Positions 40,302-49,010 are shown, counted from the first letter of the stretch. The stretch is 64,000 nt of DNA from JAXDMK01 sp963790325 (GCA_963790325.1 CAWBNY010000004.1:5525-69524); one strand, 5' to 3'. Notes: a model not told the origin generated them from the letters alone. Program-made: numbers and translations.

Positions 40302-40927
40302 CGGCCGCGGCCGTCGCCGCGGTCCTCCTGTTCGCCGGGTGTGGCGGGGAGCCCGGTGGCGAACCGGCCGCCGGGCCCGGACCGGCGGCGGTCGCCACGT
40401 CATTGCCCGTGGGTGTCACCGGCGCCGTCGACCTGCGCCGGCTGGTGGTGCAGCAGGCCCCCGACGACTACCAGCTCCTCGCCTCGCCCCCGTTCGGGGC
40501 GGTCGACCTCCGGCGGCTGCTGGCCGAGTTCTCCGACGCCCCCGCCGCCGACGAGGTCATCCTGGAGGACGCCGGCTTCCAGGCCGGTTACACCCGGGGC
40601 TGGCAGCGGGAGAGCCCGCGGGCCTTCCTCGGGGTGTTCGTGTTCGAGTTCGCCGACGAGGAAGGGGCCCGGTCGGCCCGGGATGGCTTCGCCGCCCAGA
40701 ACGCCACCGTGAAGGGCGCCAGCCGGTTCCCGGTCGCCTCGGTGGCCGGCGCCGTCGGCGAGTCTTACACCCGGCACCTCGACGAACGGCCGCCCGAGCG
40801 GGTCCACCTGGTCACCTTCGTCCGGGGGCCCCGGCTCTACCAGGTGGGCGGGCAGTTCGACGACCTGACCGCCACCGTCGACGAGACCGTCCGCTTCGCC
40901 GAGGCCCAGGACCGGGTGGCCGGCTAG
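40274..40927 (+). CDS. Lipoprotein of unknown function
   Basis: 217 aa. GTG 40274, overlapping the DsbA gene by 28 bases, gives a textbook lipoprotein signal: basic RGRQLRR, hydrophobic LTAAAVAAVLLF, lipobox FAGC with Cys at ~23. The mature part has DAGFQAGYTRGW and SYTRHLDERPPERVHLVTFV and no known family motif. Its TAG overlaps the stop codon of the convergent SDR gene. Confidence 0.8.
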   Translation: MRGRQLRRLTAAAVAAVLLFAGCGGEPGGEPAAGPGPAAVATSLPVGVTGAVDLRRLVVQQAPDDYQLLASPPFGAVDLRRLLAEFSDAPAADEVILEDAGFQAGYTRGWQRESPRAFLGVFVFEFADEEGARSARDGFAAQNATVKGASRFPVASVAGAVGESYTRHLDERPPERVHLVTFVRGPRLYQVGGQFDDLTATVDETVRFAEAQDRVAG

Positions 40928-41652
40928 GTCTTCGCCAGATCCCGCAGGTCGAGCACGGTTCCGTTCTCGAGGTCGGCGTCGAGGAGGCTCCAGATGTCCC
41001 GGGCCACCGCCACGGGGTCGGCCAGCTTCCCGGCGGTGTGGAGATCGACGAACTTCTGGCGGCTGGGGAAGTCCCGCTCCGGCGTCCTGCGCATGAGGGC
41101 CTGCATGCCGGTGTCGACGGTCCCCGGGGCTACGGCCAGCACCCGCACCCCGCCCCGCTTGTCCTGCTCGGCGCCCACGTTGCGGACCCACTGGTCGACC
41201 CCCGCCTTGGCCGCCCCGTACGACGACCACCCCGGGTAGACGCTCTTGGCCGCCCCCGAGGTCAACATGACGAGAAATCGGCGGGCGGCGACATCGCGCA
41301 CCGCGGCGATGAACATGTGCCCCACGACCTGCGGCGACGCGCTGTTGAGGACGACGTTGCGGGCGTAGGTGTCTTCGTCGACCTCGCCCGCGAACCCGAT
41401 GGGGTCGAGGGTGCCGGCGGCGTGGACGAAGACGACGTGGTCGCCCTCGAAGCGGGCGAGCTCGGAGCGGAAGGACTCGGCCACGGCCGGCCACGAGGCC
41501 GGGTCGGAGAGGTCGGCGGCGAGGTGGTCGACACCGTCGAGGGGGGTGCGGCTGATGCCGATGACCCTGGCGTCCGGCCACGGGACGGTGCTGGCCAGCG
41601 CCTGACCGATACCGCCCGAGGCGCCCGAGATCCAGATCAGTGCGTTCGTCAT
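40924..41652 (-). CDS. Short-chain dehydrogenase/reductase
   Basis: 242 aa from ATG 41652. Cofactor motif SGASGGIGQAL (~9-19), AADLSD (~45-50), NSASPQVVG, catalytic YGAAK with Tyr near 149 and Lys 153, and APGTVDTGMQ (~180-189). Oxidises or reduces an alcohol/carbonyl with NAD(P)H; substrate unknown. Divergent from the Nudix gene. Confidence 0.9.
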   Translation of the reverse strand: MTNALIWISGASGGIGQALASTVPWPDARVIGISRTPLDGVDHLAADLSDPASWPAVAESFRSELARFEGDHVVFVHAAGTLDPIGFAGEVDEDTYARNVVLNSASPQVVGHMFIAAVRDVAARRFLVMLTSGAAKSVYPGWSSYGAAKAGVDQWVRNVGAEQDKRGGVRVLAVAPGTVDTGMQALMRRTPERDFPSRQKFVDLHTAGKLADPVAVARDIWSLLDADLENGTVLDLRDLAKT

Positions 41653-41689
41653 GGGTGCGAAGCTACCCAGGTGCCACAATGACCATGGC

Positions 41690-42382
41690 ATGGGGCTGTT
41701 CGTGCACCTGGTGGTCCTCACCGTGCTCGACGACGAGCTCGTGGCCCTGGTCGGGGTCGAGCACCCCAACCGCCTCGTCCTGCCCGGAGGGCCCGTCGTC
41801 GACGACGAGGACCTCGTCGCCGCCGCCGACCGCCACCTGTGGGAGCTCACCGGCCTGGAGTCGGAGCGGGTGCACGTCGAGCAACTGGCGACCTACGGCC
41901 TGCCCCGGCGGGTGACGGTTGCGTACCTGGTCGTCGTGCCCGGCCTGGCCGCGGCCGACATCACCGAGATCGACGAGCCGGGCGGCGTGGACGACGACAC
42001 CCACGACACCCACGGGTCCGACGACACCGACGCGGAGTGGCTCCCCGTCGGCGAGCTGCTCGAGAACCCGGCCTGCCTGGCGTTCGACCACCACGCGGTC
42101 CTGGCCGACGGGGTGGAGCGGACCCGGTCAAAGCTCGAGTACTCGCCCCTCGGAACCGCTTTCTGCCCCGACGAGTTCACCATCGGCGACCTCCGGCGGG
42201 TGTACCAGGCGGTGTGGGACACGTCGCTCGACCCCCGCAACTTCCACCGCAAGGTGTCGGGGACGGCCGACTTCCTCGTCGAGACGGGCCGCATCACCCA
42301 TGGCGAGGCCGGCCGCCCCGCCCGCCTCTACCGGCGAGGCGACGTCGACCGCCTCCATCCCGCCTTCCTCCGGCCGACCTGA
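41690..42382 (+). CDS. Nudix-domain transcriptional regulator (NrtR-like)
   Basis: 230 aa from ATG 41690, giving MGLFVHLVVLTVLDDELVAL. N-terminal Nudix fold with a degenerate Nudix box (LPGGPVVDDEDLVAAADRHL, ~31-50), lacking the REUxEE catalytic glutamates, so likely a ligand sensor, and a C-terminal winged helix (FTIGDLRRVYQAVWDTSLDP ... FHRKVSGTADFLVETG). NrtR proteins repress NAD or sugar genes with ADP-ribose as ligand. Its target here is not evident. An Asp/His-rich insert (DDDTHDTHGSDDTDAE) is unusual. Confidence 0.85.
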   Translation: MGLFVHLVVLTVLDDELVALVGVEHPNRLVLPGGPVVDDEDLVAAADRHLWELTGLESERVHVEQLATYGLPRRVTVAYLVVVPGLAAADITEIDEPGGVDDDTHDTHGSDDTDAEWLPVGELLENPACLAFDHHAVLADGVERTRSKLEYSPLGTAFCPDEFTIGDLRRVYQAVWDTSLDPRNFHRKVSGTADFLVETGRITHGEAGRPARLYRRGDVDRLHPAFLRPT

Positions 42383-42424
42383 GGGCGCCCGCGGTGTGGG
42401 TGGCGGGTGCGGATCGCCAGCCGA

Positions 42425-43672
42425 TCACCCGGCGATACGAAACACCGCCCGCACCAGCGGCTCGAAGTGGTCGAGGGCGGGCGTGTCGTAGGCGGGGTCG
42501 AAGGACGCCTGGTCCCACTCGTCGGCGAAGACCTCGGCCTGGGCGAACCAGGGCGCGCCGCGGTGGCGCTCCCGGGCCTCGGGGTCGCCGCCCAGGTGCT
42601 CGGCGAAGTGGCGGGCCTGGAAGTCCTGGTGCCAGCGCACCAGTTGGTAGACGTCGTCGGCCACGTACGGGCGGAGGATCTCGGCCGACACCGCCCCATG
42701 GTTGGCCCATGACACCGCCTTGCCCACGTCGTGGCAGAGGGCGGCCACCACCAGCTCGGCCGACGCCCCCGCCCGCTCGGCCCGGGCCGCGGTCTGGCAG
42801 GCGTGGGTGAGCTGGTCGACGGGGAAGCCCGCCTCCAGACCGGCCATCGTCCGGAGCAGCCCCAGGACCGAGTCGGCCGCCCGGGGCCGGTCGGCGACCA
42901 GGCCCCGGTCGACCGCGGCCCACTGCCCGCCGGTGAAGGAGTCCATGGCCGTCACCGGAAGTAGGCCCGGGCGCGCCGAACCGGGATCCATCCCGTCCAG
43001 CACCGACGCCTGCAGCCGGGAGTAGTACAGGTCGTGCAGATCGCCGTACCGGGCGGCGGCGTAGCTGAGGAACAGCTGCCGCCGGGGCCGGGCCGTGCGG
43101 TTGTCGCCGCTGCGGTGGGGCGTGAGGGAGTGGAAGGCGACCACGTCGCCGGCCCGGGTCTCGGCCAGGAACCCGGCCGCCGGCAGCGCGTCGTCGGGGA
43201 TGTCGGCCGGGCGGCCCTCCTCGGTCAGCAGGCGATGGTGCAGGCCGGCGAACAGCTCCACCGCCCCATTGTCGGCTGTGGCCGCGTCCACCGCCACCAC
43301 CACCGTGACCAGGGCCGATGGCGGCACCGGTAGCCAGTGCCAGTAGGCGTAGTCCTGGTGGGCGAGGTAGCCCCGGGCCCCCGGCGGCTTGAAGATGAGC
43401 TTGTCCTTGAACAGCGCCGCCTCCTCCCCGAGCAGCTCCGCCGCCAGCGACGACAGCCCCGCCGCCACCGAGGCCAGCGCCGGCGACAGGTCGATCACCG
43501 GGTCGAGCCGATCGGGTGGCCGTCGCGAGTTGAGGACGTGGGTGCGCAGGTTGTCGGGGTGGAACACGCCCGACGCCTCCAGCCGGTCGCACTCGGCCGC
43601 CCAGGTCGCGACCTCGTCGTCCCCGAACACGGCCGGGACGACCACGAACCCGTCCTCCAGGTAGGAAGTCAC
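42425..43672 (-). CDS. Fusion of PhyH dioxygenase and PhnZ-like HD oxygenase
   Basis: 415 aa from GTG 43672. Residues 1-~235 are a PhyH-type Fe(II)/2-oxoglutarate oxygenase: His105 and Asp107 in AHQDYAYWHW, distal His186 and Arg192 in SLTPHRSGDNRT. Residues ~245-415 are an HD protein closely like PhnZ: LTHACQTAARAERAGA (His290), VVAALCHDVGKA (His314-Asp315), SWANHG (His325), EILRPYV, and EWDQASFDPAYD. PhnY* and PhnZ hydroxylate 2-aminoethylphosphonate and then cleave C-P to phosphate. One chain would carry both steps. Substrate is inferred; no phosphonate transporter gene is present here. Coupled to the GNAT gene by GTGA. Confidence 0.88.
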   Translation of the reverse strand: MTSYLEDGFVVVPAVFGDDEVATWAAECDRLEASGVFHPDNLRTHVLNSRRPPDRLDPVIDLSPALASVAAGLSSLAAELLGEEAALFKDKLIFKPPGARGYLAHQDYAYWHWLPVPPSALVTVVVAVDAATADNGAVELFAGLHHRLLTEEGRPADIPDDALPAAGFLAETRAGDVVAFHSLTPHRSGDNRTARPRRQLFLSYAAARYGDLHDLYYSRLQASVLDGMDPGSARPGLLPVTAMDSFTGGQWAAVDRGLVADRPRAADSVLGLLRTMAGLEAGFPVDQLTHACQTAARAERAGASAELVVAALCHDVGKAVSWANHGAVSAEILRPYVADDVYQLVRWHQDFQARHFAEHLGGDPEARERHRGAPWFAQAEVFADEWDQASFDPAYDTPALDHFEPLVRAVFRIAG

Positions 43673-44451
43673 AGTCGGAGCGACCACTCGTACTGGCGCA
43701 TCACCGGCACCATCCCCAGGTGGACGTAGACCGCCGCCCCCGGCCGTCCGTCGACGCCGAAGATGCCGGTGGCGGCCAGGCCGAGGTCGACGGCCCGCCG
43801 GGACAGGACCCGCAACGTCTCGGCGGCGATGCCCTCCCGCCGCCGGTCCGGATGGACGAAGACGTTCTTGGCCCGCAGCAGCCCGTCCTGCTCCAGGGTG
43901 GCGACGCCCCCGCACACCTCGCCGTCGACCTCGACCAGGAAGGCCTGCATCCCGCCGGCGCACTTCCGCCGCTCGAGGTCGACCCACTCCCCGGGGACGG
44001 TGACGTGCCCGTCGGCCGCCTCCTCGGAGCCGGCGTGGAGCTTGCCCTTGGCCTCCCACCCGTCCTCGTCGACGATCTCCCGCAACGTCACCTCCGACCG
44101 GGCCGCCGCCGTCGGCAGCGCCCCCTCCACCACGTATCCGATCTCCGCCCGGCGCCGGTAGCCGGCCCCGGCCAGCGCCCCGTCGAGGGCGGCCGCCGGT
44201 CCGTCCAGGTAGACCCGGGCCACGCTCCGACCCAGCTCCCGGAGCCGCCGGGTCACGCCGTCGACCCAAGCGGGCGGGCCGGCGCCACCGAGCTCCCCCG
44301 GCCGCACCCGGTGCACGACGCACCCCGCCGGCAACGCCGCCGTGCCCTCCATCCACGCCAGCTCGGCCCCGTCGACGGCCTCCACCGTCGCCCCCAGCTC
44401 GAAGTAGCGCCGGTCGCTCTCGAGGAGGGCCCCCGCCAACGCGACCGTCAC
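43669..44451 (-). CDS. GNAT-family N-acetyltransferase in operon with PhyH-HD fusion
   Basis: 260 aa, GTG start. C-terminal GNAT domain with the acetyl-CoA loop FVHPDRRREGIAAE (~208-221) and a C-terminal IFGVDGRPGAAVYVHLGMVP; the N-terminal half may be a second, degenerate GNAT copy. It is upstream of and overlaps the PhyH-HD gene, so it may acetylate a substrate or inhibitor of that pathway; aminophosphonate acetyltransferases (PhnO) are GNAT proteins, but specific likeness is not shown. Confidence 0.82.
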   Translation of the reverse strand: MTVALAGALLESDRRYFELGATVEAVDGAELAWMEGTAALPAGCVVHRVRPGELGGAGPPAWVDGVTRRLRELGRSVARVYLDGPAAALDGALAGAGYRRRAEIGYVVEGALPTAAARSEVTLREIVDEDGWEAKGKLHAGSEEAADGHVTVPGEWVDLERRKCAGGMQAFLVEVDGEVCGGVATLEQDGLLRAKNVFVHPDRRREGIAAETLRVLSRRAVDLGLAATGIFGVDGRPGAAVYVHLGMVPVMRQYEWSLRL

Positions 44452-44777
44452 CGGCCCACCGGCGACCCGAAGTCCTCGAACCTCACAGCCCGCTCACCCC
44501 GTGGCGCAGCAGGCGGCCGGAGGCGTCGAGCGACAGGAGCCCGATCCCGGCCGGCGCGACCTGCTGGCGGGGTTCGGGTTGGAACGGCAGGACGAGGACG
44601 GGGGGACCCGTTCGGATCGGGCACCGCCGGCCACCGGACGTGCGGCATCATCGACCGGGGCGGCACGGCCGAAGGCTAACCGTCGAGGTCCACCCGGAAG
44701 ATCTTCCCGGTCCCCCAGTCGCCGACGTCGTCGACGGGGGTGGCCTTCCACCGCGGCCCGCGGGGCCTGTAGCGGCA
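44452..44777 (-). other. Spacer with fragments of a decayed gene
   Basis: No intact gene. Read on the minus strand, ~44693-44777 encodes VDDVGDWGTGKIFRVDLDG followed by a stop, like the end of an SMP-30/beta-propeller protein. Further on, a frame ending at TGA 44485-44483 reads PVLVLPFQPEPRQQ and GIGLLSLDASGRLLRHG without a start. These look like remnants of one or two lost genes; identification is weak. Confidence 0.35.
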
Positions 44778-44822
44778 ACTGGTGACGGATCCCGGGGTCA
44801 GGACCCCGGGATCGTCACCGAT
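44778..44822. repeat. Dispersed GGTGAC palindrome, near-perfect copy and possible terminator
   Basis: Left arm 44781-44799 and right arm 44802-44819 pair over 18 bases (GGTGACG ATCCCGGGGTC with one bulged G) with a two-base loop, flanked by AACT and GATT that extend the pairing partly. The stop codon of the PAP2-type lipoprotein (44815-44817) is inside the right arm. The very strong hairpin probably ends transcription of that minus-strand operon, although no U-tract follows. Confidence 0.85.
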
Positions 44823-46107
44823 TCGCTCGTTCGACGGCCGGGTCCCGTTCGATCACCAGGTCGCCGATGCGGCGGCCCATGGCCGACCCCTCGGTGTGGT
44901 CGCCGCGCCAGTGGATGCCGCCGTAGAGCCGGGACAGCCCCGCCTCCTCCCCCATGGCCAGGTAGCGGTCGGCCTCGTCGGGGAACAGGTGGGCCAGCAC
45001 CGTCGCCACCGCCGCCGAGTAGGTCGAGTGGCCGGACACGTAGGCCGGGAACAGCGGCGTGGTCAGCAGCGGCTTCCACTCCGGGTCGAGGAGCTCCTGG
45101 ATGGCGTTCTCGGGACGGGGCGTCCACCACCTGTACTTGGCGTCCCACGCCGCCACCCCGGCGTCGGCCAGGGCGACGTTCGCCATCGCCAGCGTCCGCA
45201 CCGACCGGGCGCCGTCGGCCCCTGCGCGGGCGAGGTCGTCGAGGACGATCCGGTTCCAGATCCCGGGTGGCAGCGGCGTCCCCTGGCCTCCCTCCCAGAA
45301 GCGGGCGATGCGCTTCTCGCCGTCGGTGAGACCGGCGCCGATGTCGATCAGCTCCCGACCCTCGGCCAGCAGTTCGGTAGATCCGTAGGCGGGGGGCGGC
45401 GGGGGCCGGACGGCGTCGCCCGCCGGGAGCACCCACGTCTGCCATCGCCCCGCCAGCGGTTGGACCGGCGGCGACACCGAGCCCGGCGGCGGCTGCCAGA
45501 ACCCGGGTCGGTCGGGACGGTCGGCGGGCCGGGTCCCGTCCCACACCTCCGCCGACCCGTCGGCATCGGCCCGGGCGATGACCCGCTCGGCCACCCTCCG
45601 GCCCAGGTCGAGACCGGCGCCGCCGCCCTCGCCGGGACCGGCCACCTCCTCCGCCCGCCGGTCGAGGCGGAGGGCGGGCTGCTCGGGGAACAGGTGGGCC
45701 ACCACCCTCGACGCCGCCCCCGCCACCGCCGCCTCCTCCGACGGGTACGACCGCGACTCGAAGACGCCCTGCCAGTGCCGGGCGACCACCAGGGCGTCGA
45801 AGGCGGCCACCGCCACCAGGGCGTAGTCCCGGGACGCGTTGGGCGGGTCCTTGGTCCGGGCCGACACGAACTCCATGGCCCGCTCGATCCACTCGCCGCC
45901 CAGGGGGCCCGCCCCACCCCGGGTCGCCTCCGGCCCCCGCCCGTCCCCGGCCGGGGCGACGACCGGGATCGTCGCCGGGTCGCCGACCACCCAGGTGGTC
46001 CACCGGTGGACGTCGGGCAGCGCCGGGGGCGGCGCGGGTGGCGACGTCCGGCAGCCGGCGACGATCAGGGCGACGACCACGGCCAGGCCGGCACCGCCCG
46101 TCCTCAT
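44815..46107 (-). CDS. PAP2 / vanadium haloperoxidase-like lipoprotein
   Basis: 430 aa from ATG 46107. Lipoprotein signal GAGLAVVVALIVAGC (lipobox VAGC, Cys ~19). The catalytic region is at the C-terminus: KYRWWTPRPENAI, then YVSGHSTYSAAVATVLAHLF and LYGGIHWRGDHTEGSAMG, which match the PAP2/vanadium-haloperoxidase phosphate or vanadate pocket (SGH and GIHxxxD). An extracytoplasmic phosphatase or haloperoxidase. Third gene in a coupled lipoprotein operon, ATGA overlap. Confidence 0.88.
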   Translation of the reverse strand: MRTGGAGLAVVVALIVAGCRTSPPAPPPALPDVHRWTTWVVGDPATIPVVAPAGDGRGPEATRGGAGPLGGEWIERAMEFVSARTKDPPNASRDYALVAVAAFDALVVARHWQGVFESRSYPSEEAAVAGAASRVVAHLFPEQPALRLDRRAEEVAGPGEGGGAGLDLGRRVAERVIARADADGSAEVWDGTRPADRPDRPGFWQPPPGSVSPPVQPLAGRWQTWVLPAGDAVRPPPPPAYGSTELLAEGRELIDIGAGLTDGEKRIARFWEGGQGTPLPPGIWNRIVLDDLARAGADGARSVRTLAMANVALADAGVAAWDAKYRWWTPRPENAIQELLDPEWKPLLTTPLFPAYVSGHSTYSAAVATVLAHLFPDEADRYLAMGEEAGLSRLYGGIHWRGDHTEGSAMGRRIGDLVIERDPAVERANR

Positions 46108-46880
46108 GGCGACAGGGACGCGGCCGCGTAGGCGCTCCGCACCGGCTCGCACCACACGATCACCGACCGCACCCAGTCGAGGTCGACGGTGTCCGGCAGG
46201 CGGTAGTTCTGGGCCCCGGCGGTGGCGGTGAGGCGGGCGACCTGGACATGGCGGCTGTCCAGCGCCTCCCGGCTCGTCCGGGGGGCGGGGGCGTCGCTCA
46301 GCCACACGAAGAGGTCCGAGTTGCGGGTGACCACGAACGGGTCGAGGCGCAGGGCCGCCTCCCCGTCGAACCGGTAGAGCGTCGCCGTCCCTGCGCCCTC
46401 CTGGTCGATCCCGTAGAGCTCCCCCGCCGCCACCCGGGCGGCGGCCGTCATCCCCGGCAGGGCGGCCTCGGCCACCGGGGTGTCGAGCTGTTGGTCGACG
46501 ACGACCTCCCACGTCCCGCCGGCGACCACGTCCAGCGTGGCCGGGCCGGTGCGGATGGAGTACCCGAACGAGCTCCCCGGGCAGCCGTCCACCACGGCCA
46601 GGGCCGGCACCTCCCCGTCGAGGCCGACCCGCACCGAGCCGGCCCCGTCGCAGGCCACCGTCACCCGCCACTGCAGGGCCTCGGGCGCGACCTCGAACCG
46701 CTCGGTCACCTGGTCGCCGGAGCCGGTGAGGCGGGCCAGGCGATCCCACCGGGGTGCCACCTTCTCCTCCCGGACCGTCGTCGTGGGCGCGCTCTCGTCC
46801 CGGCTTCCCGTGGAGCAGCCCGCCACCAGCACCATCGCCGCCACCACCAGCCGAGCGGGCAGTCGCCCGCCCGTCAGCAC
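46104..46880 (-). CDS. DM13-domain lipoprotein
   Basis: 258 aa from GTG 46880, overlapping the upstream stop by 7 bases. Signal LPARLVVAAMVLVAGC (lipobox VAGC). The C-terminal third has the DM13 pattern: GTATLYRFDGEAALRLDPFV, SDLFVWLSD, GAQNYRLPDTVDLDWVRSV and VIVWCEPVRSAYAAA, where the single Cys in WCE is the proposed redox residue of the family. Exported, anchored protein possibly in an electron-transfer or cell-surface role. Confidence 0.82.
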   Translation of the reverse strand: MLTGGRLPARLVVAAMVLVAGCSTGSRDESAPTTTVREEKVAPRWDRLARLTGSGDQVTERFEVAPEALQWRVTVACDGAGSVRVGLDGEVPALAVVDGCPGSSFGYSIRTGPATLDVVAGGTWEVVVDQQLDTPVAEAALPGMTAAARVAAGELYGIDQEGAGTATLYRFDGEAALRLDPFVVTRNSDLFVWLSDAPAPRTSREALDSRHVQVARLTATAGAQNYRLPDTVDLDWVRSVIVWCEPVRSAYAAASLSP

Positions 46881-48232
46881 TTCTTGTCCAGGCCGATGAT
46901 GTTGAGGCCGAACCTGCCCCCCCGGACGTCGCCGTCGCGGCCGTAGACGTACCGGCCCCGGGGGGCGACGAAGGCGGTGTAGGTGCCGGGCTTGGAGTAC
47001 TCGTCGGTGTAGCGGTAGGCGCCGGCCAGGTCGGCCCCCAGCATCGGGAACTCCTCGCCGTCGGGCGAGGTGAGCGTGCCCATGACGGTGCCGTCCCGGT
47101 AGACGAGGTCGAGCTTGGCCCCCTGGGCCGACGTGCCCGTGTGGCGGCGGTCGGACGCCACGTCGACCGTGTAGATCCCCGCCCCCTGGCCGCTGGGGGC
47201 GGCGAAGAACCTGCGGGGCACACCGTCGGTGAGGGTGACGTCGCCCGAGATGCCGTCGTCGGCGATGGTGCCGGCGATGGTGGCGTCGCCGCTCTTCGAG
47301 GTGAGGGAGAACGTGTCGCCCGTCACCGGCTCCGCCCACCACTGGATGTCGCCCGCCGGCTCCGGTTCCGAGTCGGACAGGTAGACCCGCACCAGACGGG
47401 AGCCGTCGGGGTTGGGGGCCAGCTCGACGTTGAGGCGGTCGGTGGCCATCGCCACCCGCCCGTGGTAGACGCCGGCGGTCGGCGTCGCCTCCTGGGACAG
47501 GTCGAGGGCGATGACGTTGCCGTCGGGCCGGCCCCCCTTGACGTCGCCCCCCCGGCCCTGGATCTCGGTGGCCTGGCGGGTGACGATGGCGAGGTAGGTG
47601 TCGGGGGCGCCGCCGGCGACGGAGTAGCCCAGGCGGCGGGTGAGGTCGTTGTGACGGAACGGGTAGCGCTCCCCGGCGGAGGACACCACCGCCCCCTCCA
47701 CGTAGCTGCCCGTCTGGCGGGCGGTGAGGGTGGACCCGTTGACAGACGTGCCCGTCCACCCGTCGCCGGCAACGGTGATCTCGAACGTCCCCGCCCCGTC
47801 GCCCGCGGGCCGGGTGAAGAAGTGGCGGGCCACCCCGTCGGCCAGGGTGACCGTCCCGTCGGTCTCGAAGTCCTCGATCCGGCCCGAGATGGTGGCCCCG
47901 CCGCTGGCCGAGGTGAGGATGAAGGCCCCGCCCGGCGCCGTCCCCTCGAACCACTCGGCGGTGCCGCCCGGGACCCCGTCGGTGACGTAGACCTTCATGC
48001 CCGCGGCGCGGTCGTCGGCCCGGGCGAAGTGGATCGACACCAGGTTGCCGGTGAACGCCACCCCGCCGACGAACACCCCTGCGCTCGACAGCTCGGCCAG
48101 GCGGTCGTCGAGCGCCGACGTCGTGGGACCGGCGGCACCGCCGCCGGTCGAGTCGGACTCGGAACCGGAGCCGCAGGCGGGGAGGACCACCAGCATCGCA
48201 GCCAGTGGAACGAGCAGCCGGCGAAGGCTCAC
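46874..48232 (-). CDS. Lipoprotein with duplicated beta-rich domain
   Basis: 452 aa, start at 48232. Signal MSLRRLLVPLAAMLVVLPAC (lipobox LPAC). Two similar units, ~75-215 and ~280-420, share TLADGVARHFFTRPAGDGAG / TLTDGVPRRFFAAPSGQGAG and AGERYPF / DGEEFPM text, showing an internal duplication. Each unit is beta-rich with Asp/Gly loops. No enzyme motif seen; perhaps a surface binding protein. First gene of the three-gene lipoprotein operon. Confidence 0.8.
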   Translation of the reverse strand: MSLRRLLVPLAAMLVVLPACGSGSESDSTGGGAAGPTTSALDDRLAELSSAGVFVGGVAFTGNLVSIHFARADDRAAGMKVYVTDGVPGGTAEWFEGTAPGGAFILTSASGGATISGRIEDFETDGTVTLADGVARHFFTRPAGDGAGTFEITVAGDGWTGTSVNGSTLTARQTGSYVEGAVVSSAGERYPFRHNDLTRRLGYSVAGGAPDTYLAIVTRQATEIQGRGGDVKGGRPDGNVIALDLSQEATPTAGVYHGRVAMATDRLNVELAPNPDGSRLVRVYLSDSEPEPAGDIQWWAEPVTGDTFSLTSKSGDATIAGTIADDGISGDVTLTDGVPRRFFAAPSGQGAGIYTVDVASDRRHTGTSAQGAKLDLVYRDGTVMGTLTSPDGEEFPMLGADLAGAYRYTDEYSKPGTYTAFVAPRGRYVYGRDGDVRGGRFGLNIIGLDKKC

Positions 48233-48294
48233 AGCCCGAGGCTATGCCCGGCCGGCAGGAGGGTCAACGAGCGCGGCGATAGGGTGCGGACGAC

Positions 48295-48558
48295 GTGAGC
48301 GACGACCTGCCCGACCGGCCCAAACGGCCCGAAGACCTCACCGCCGACGAGCGGACCACCCTCCACCGGGCTCACCAGTGGCTGCGCAACGCGTCGTCGG
48401 CCCTGGAGGCCCTCACCGCCACCGATCCCATCCGGGGCCGGTGGACGCCGGCGCCGGCGCCCGACGAGGCCCTCGACGGGGCCCGGGCCGACCTCCGCAA
48501 CGCCTACCAGGCCATCGTCCGCCACCACCACGATCTCTTCGGCTGGGACGACTCCTAG
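48295..48558 (+). CDS. Small acidic helical protein
   Basis: 87 aa, GTG start, divergent from the lipoprotein operon. Helical with RTTLHRAHQWLRNASSALEAL and LRNAYQAIVRHHHDLFGWDDS. No motif or family recognised; soluble. Confidence 0.55.
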   Translation: MSDDLPDRPKRPEDLTADERTTLHRAHQWLRNASSALEALTATDPIRGRWTPAPAPDEALDGARADLRNAYQAIVRHHHDLFGWDDS

Positions 48559-48632
48559 CGGGAGGGAGGCAGGCCCCACCCGAGGCGGGCCGCTGTGGCA
48601 CCGAGGCCGTCGGGCGGGCCAAGCCCACCCTG

Positions 48633-48968
48633 TCAGTCCTGCCGGCACTCCTCGCACGGGCACCACGACCGCAGGGTCTCCCAGGTGTAGATGCCGGTGC
48701 CGTGGCCGTCGTTCCACTCGAGGTTGAGGCCCCAGTTGCCGACCTTCTCCGCCCCCTCGACGCGCAGCGCCGCCGGCGCCCCCGGTTGCGGCCACGCCAC
48801 CCCGCCCCCGGCCCGCACGTCGCGGCACTGGGCGCACGGGCACCAGGCCCGCAGCCCGTCCAACCCGAAGCGGCTGACGTGACCGTCGGCCCAGGTGACG
48901 GTCACGCCCGCCTCCCGCGCGATGTCGATGACGGTGGGCGTGGTGGCGGACTCGTCGGCGGCGGTCAT
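48633..48968 (-). CDS. DUF971 (GBBH-like N-terminal) protein
   Basis: 111 aa from ATG 48968. DUF971 text VTWADGHVSRFGLDGLRAWC and GNWGLNLEWNDGHGTGIYTW. Two CPCxxC motifs (WCPCAQC at ~42-48 and WCPCEEC at ~102-108) frame the domain and probably bind zinc or an iron-sulfur cluster. DUF971 proteins are linked to iron-sulfur trafficking or occur as the N-terminus of gamma-butyrobetaine hydroxylase; here it stands alone. Confidence 0.85.
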   Translation of the reverse strand: MTAADESATTPTVIDIAREAGVTVTWADGHVSRFGLDGLRAWCPCAQCRDVRAGGGVAWPQPGAPAALRVEGAEKVGNWGLNLEWNDGHGTGIYTWETLRSWCPCEECRQD

Positions 48969-49010
48969 GGCCGACCGACCGTAGGCCAACGGGCGCGGCA
49001 ATCTGTGGCC

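Noticed and set aside
44448..44778. Small minus-strand genes of 72-94 codons
   Set aside because: Frames are low-complexity and overlap decayed beta-propeller-like fragments read in other frames.
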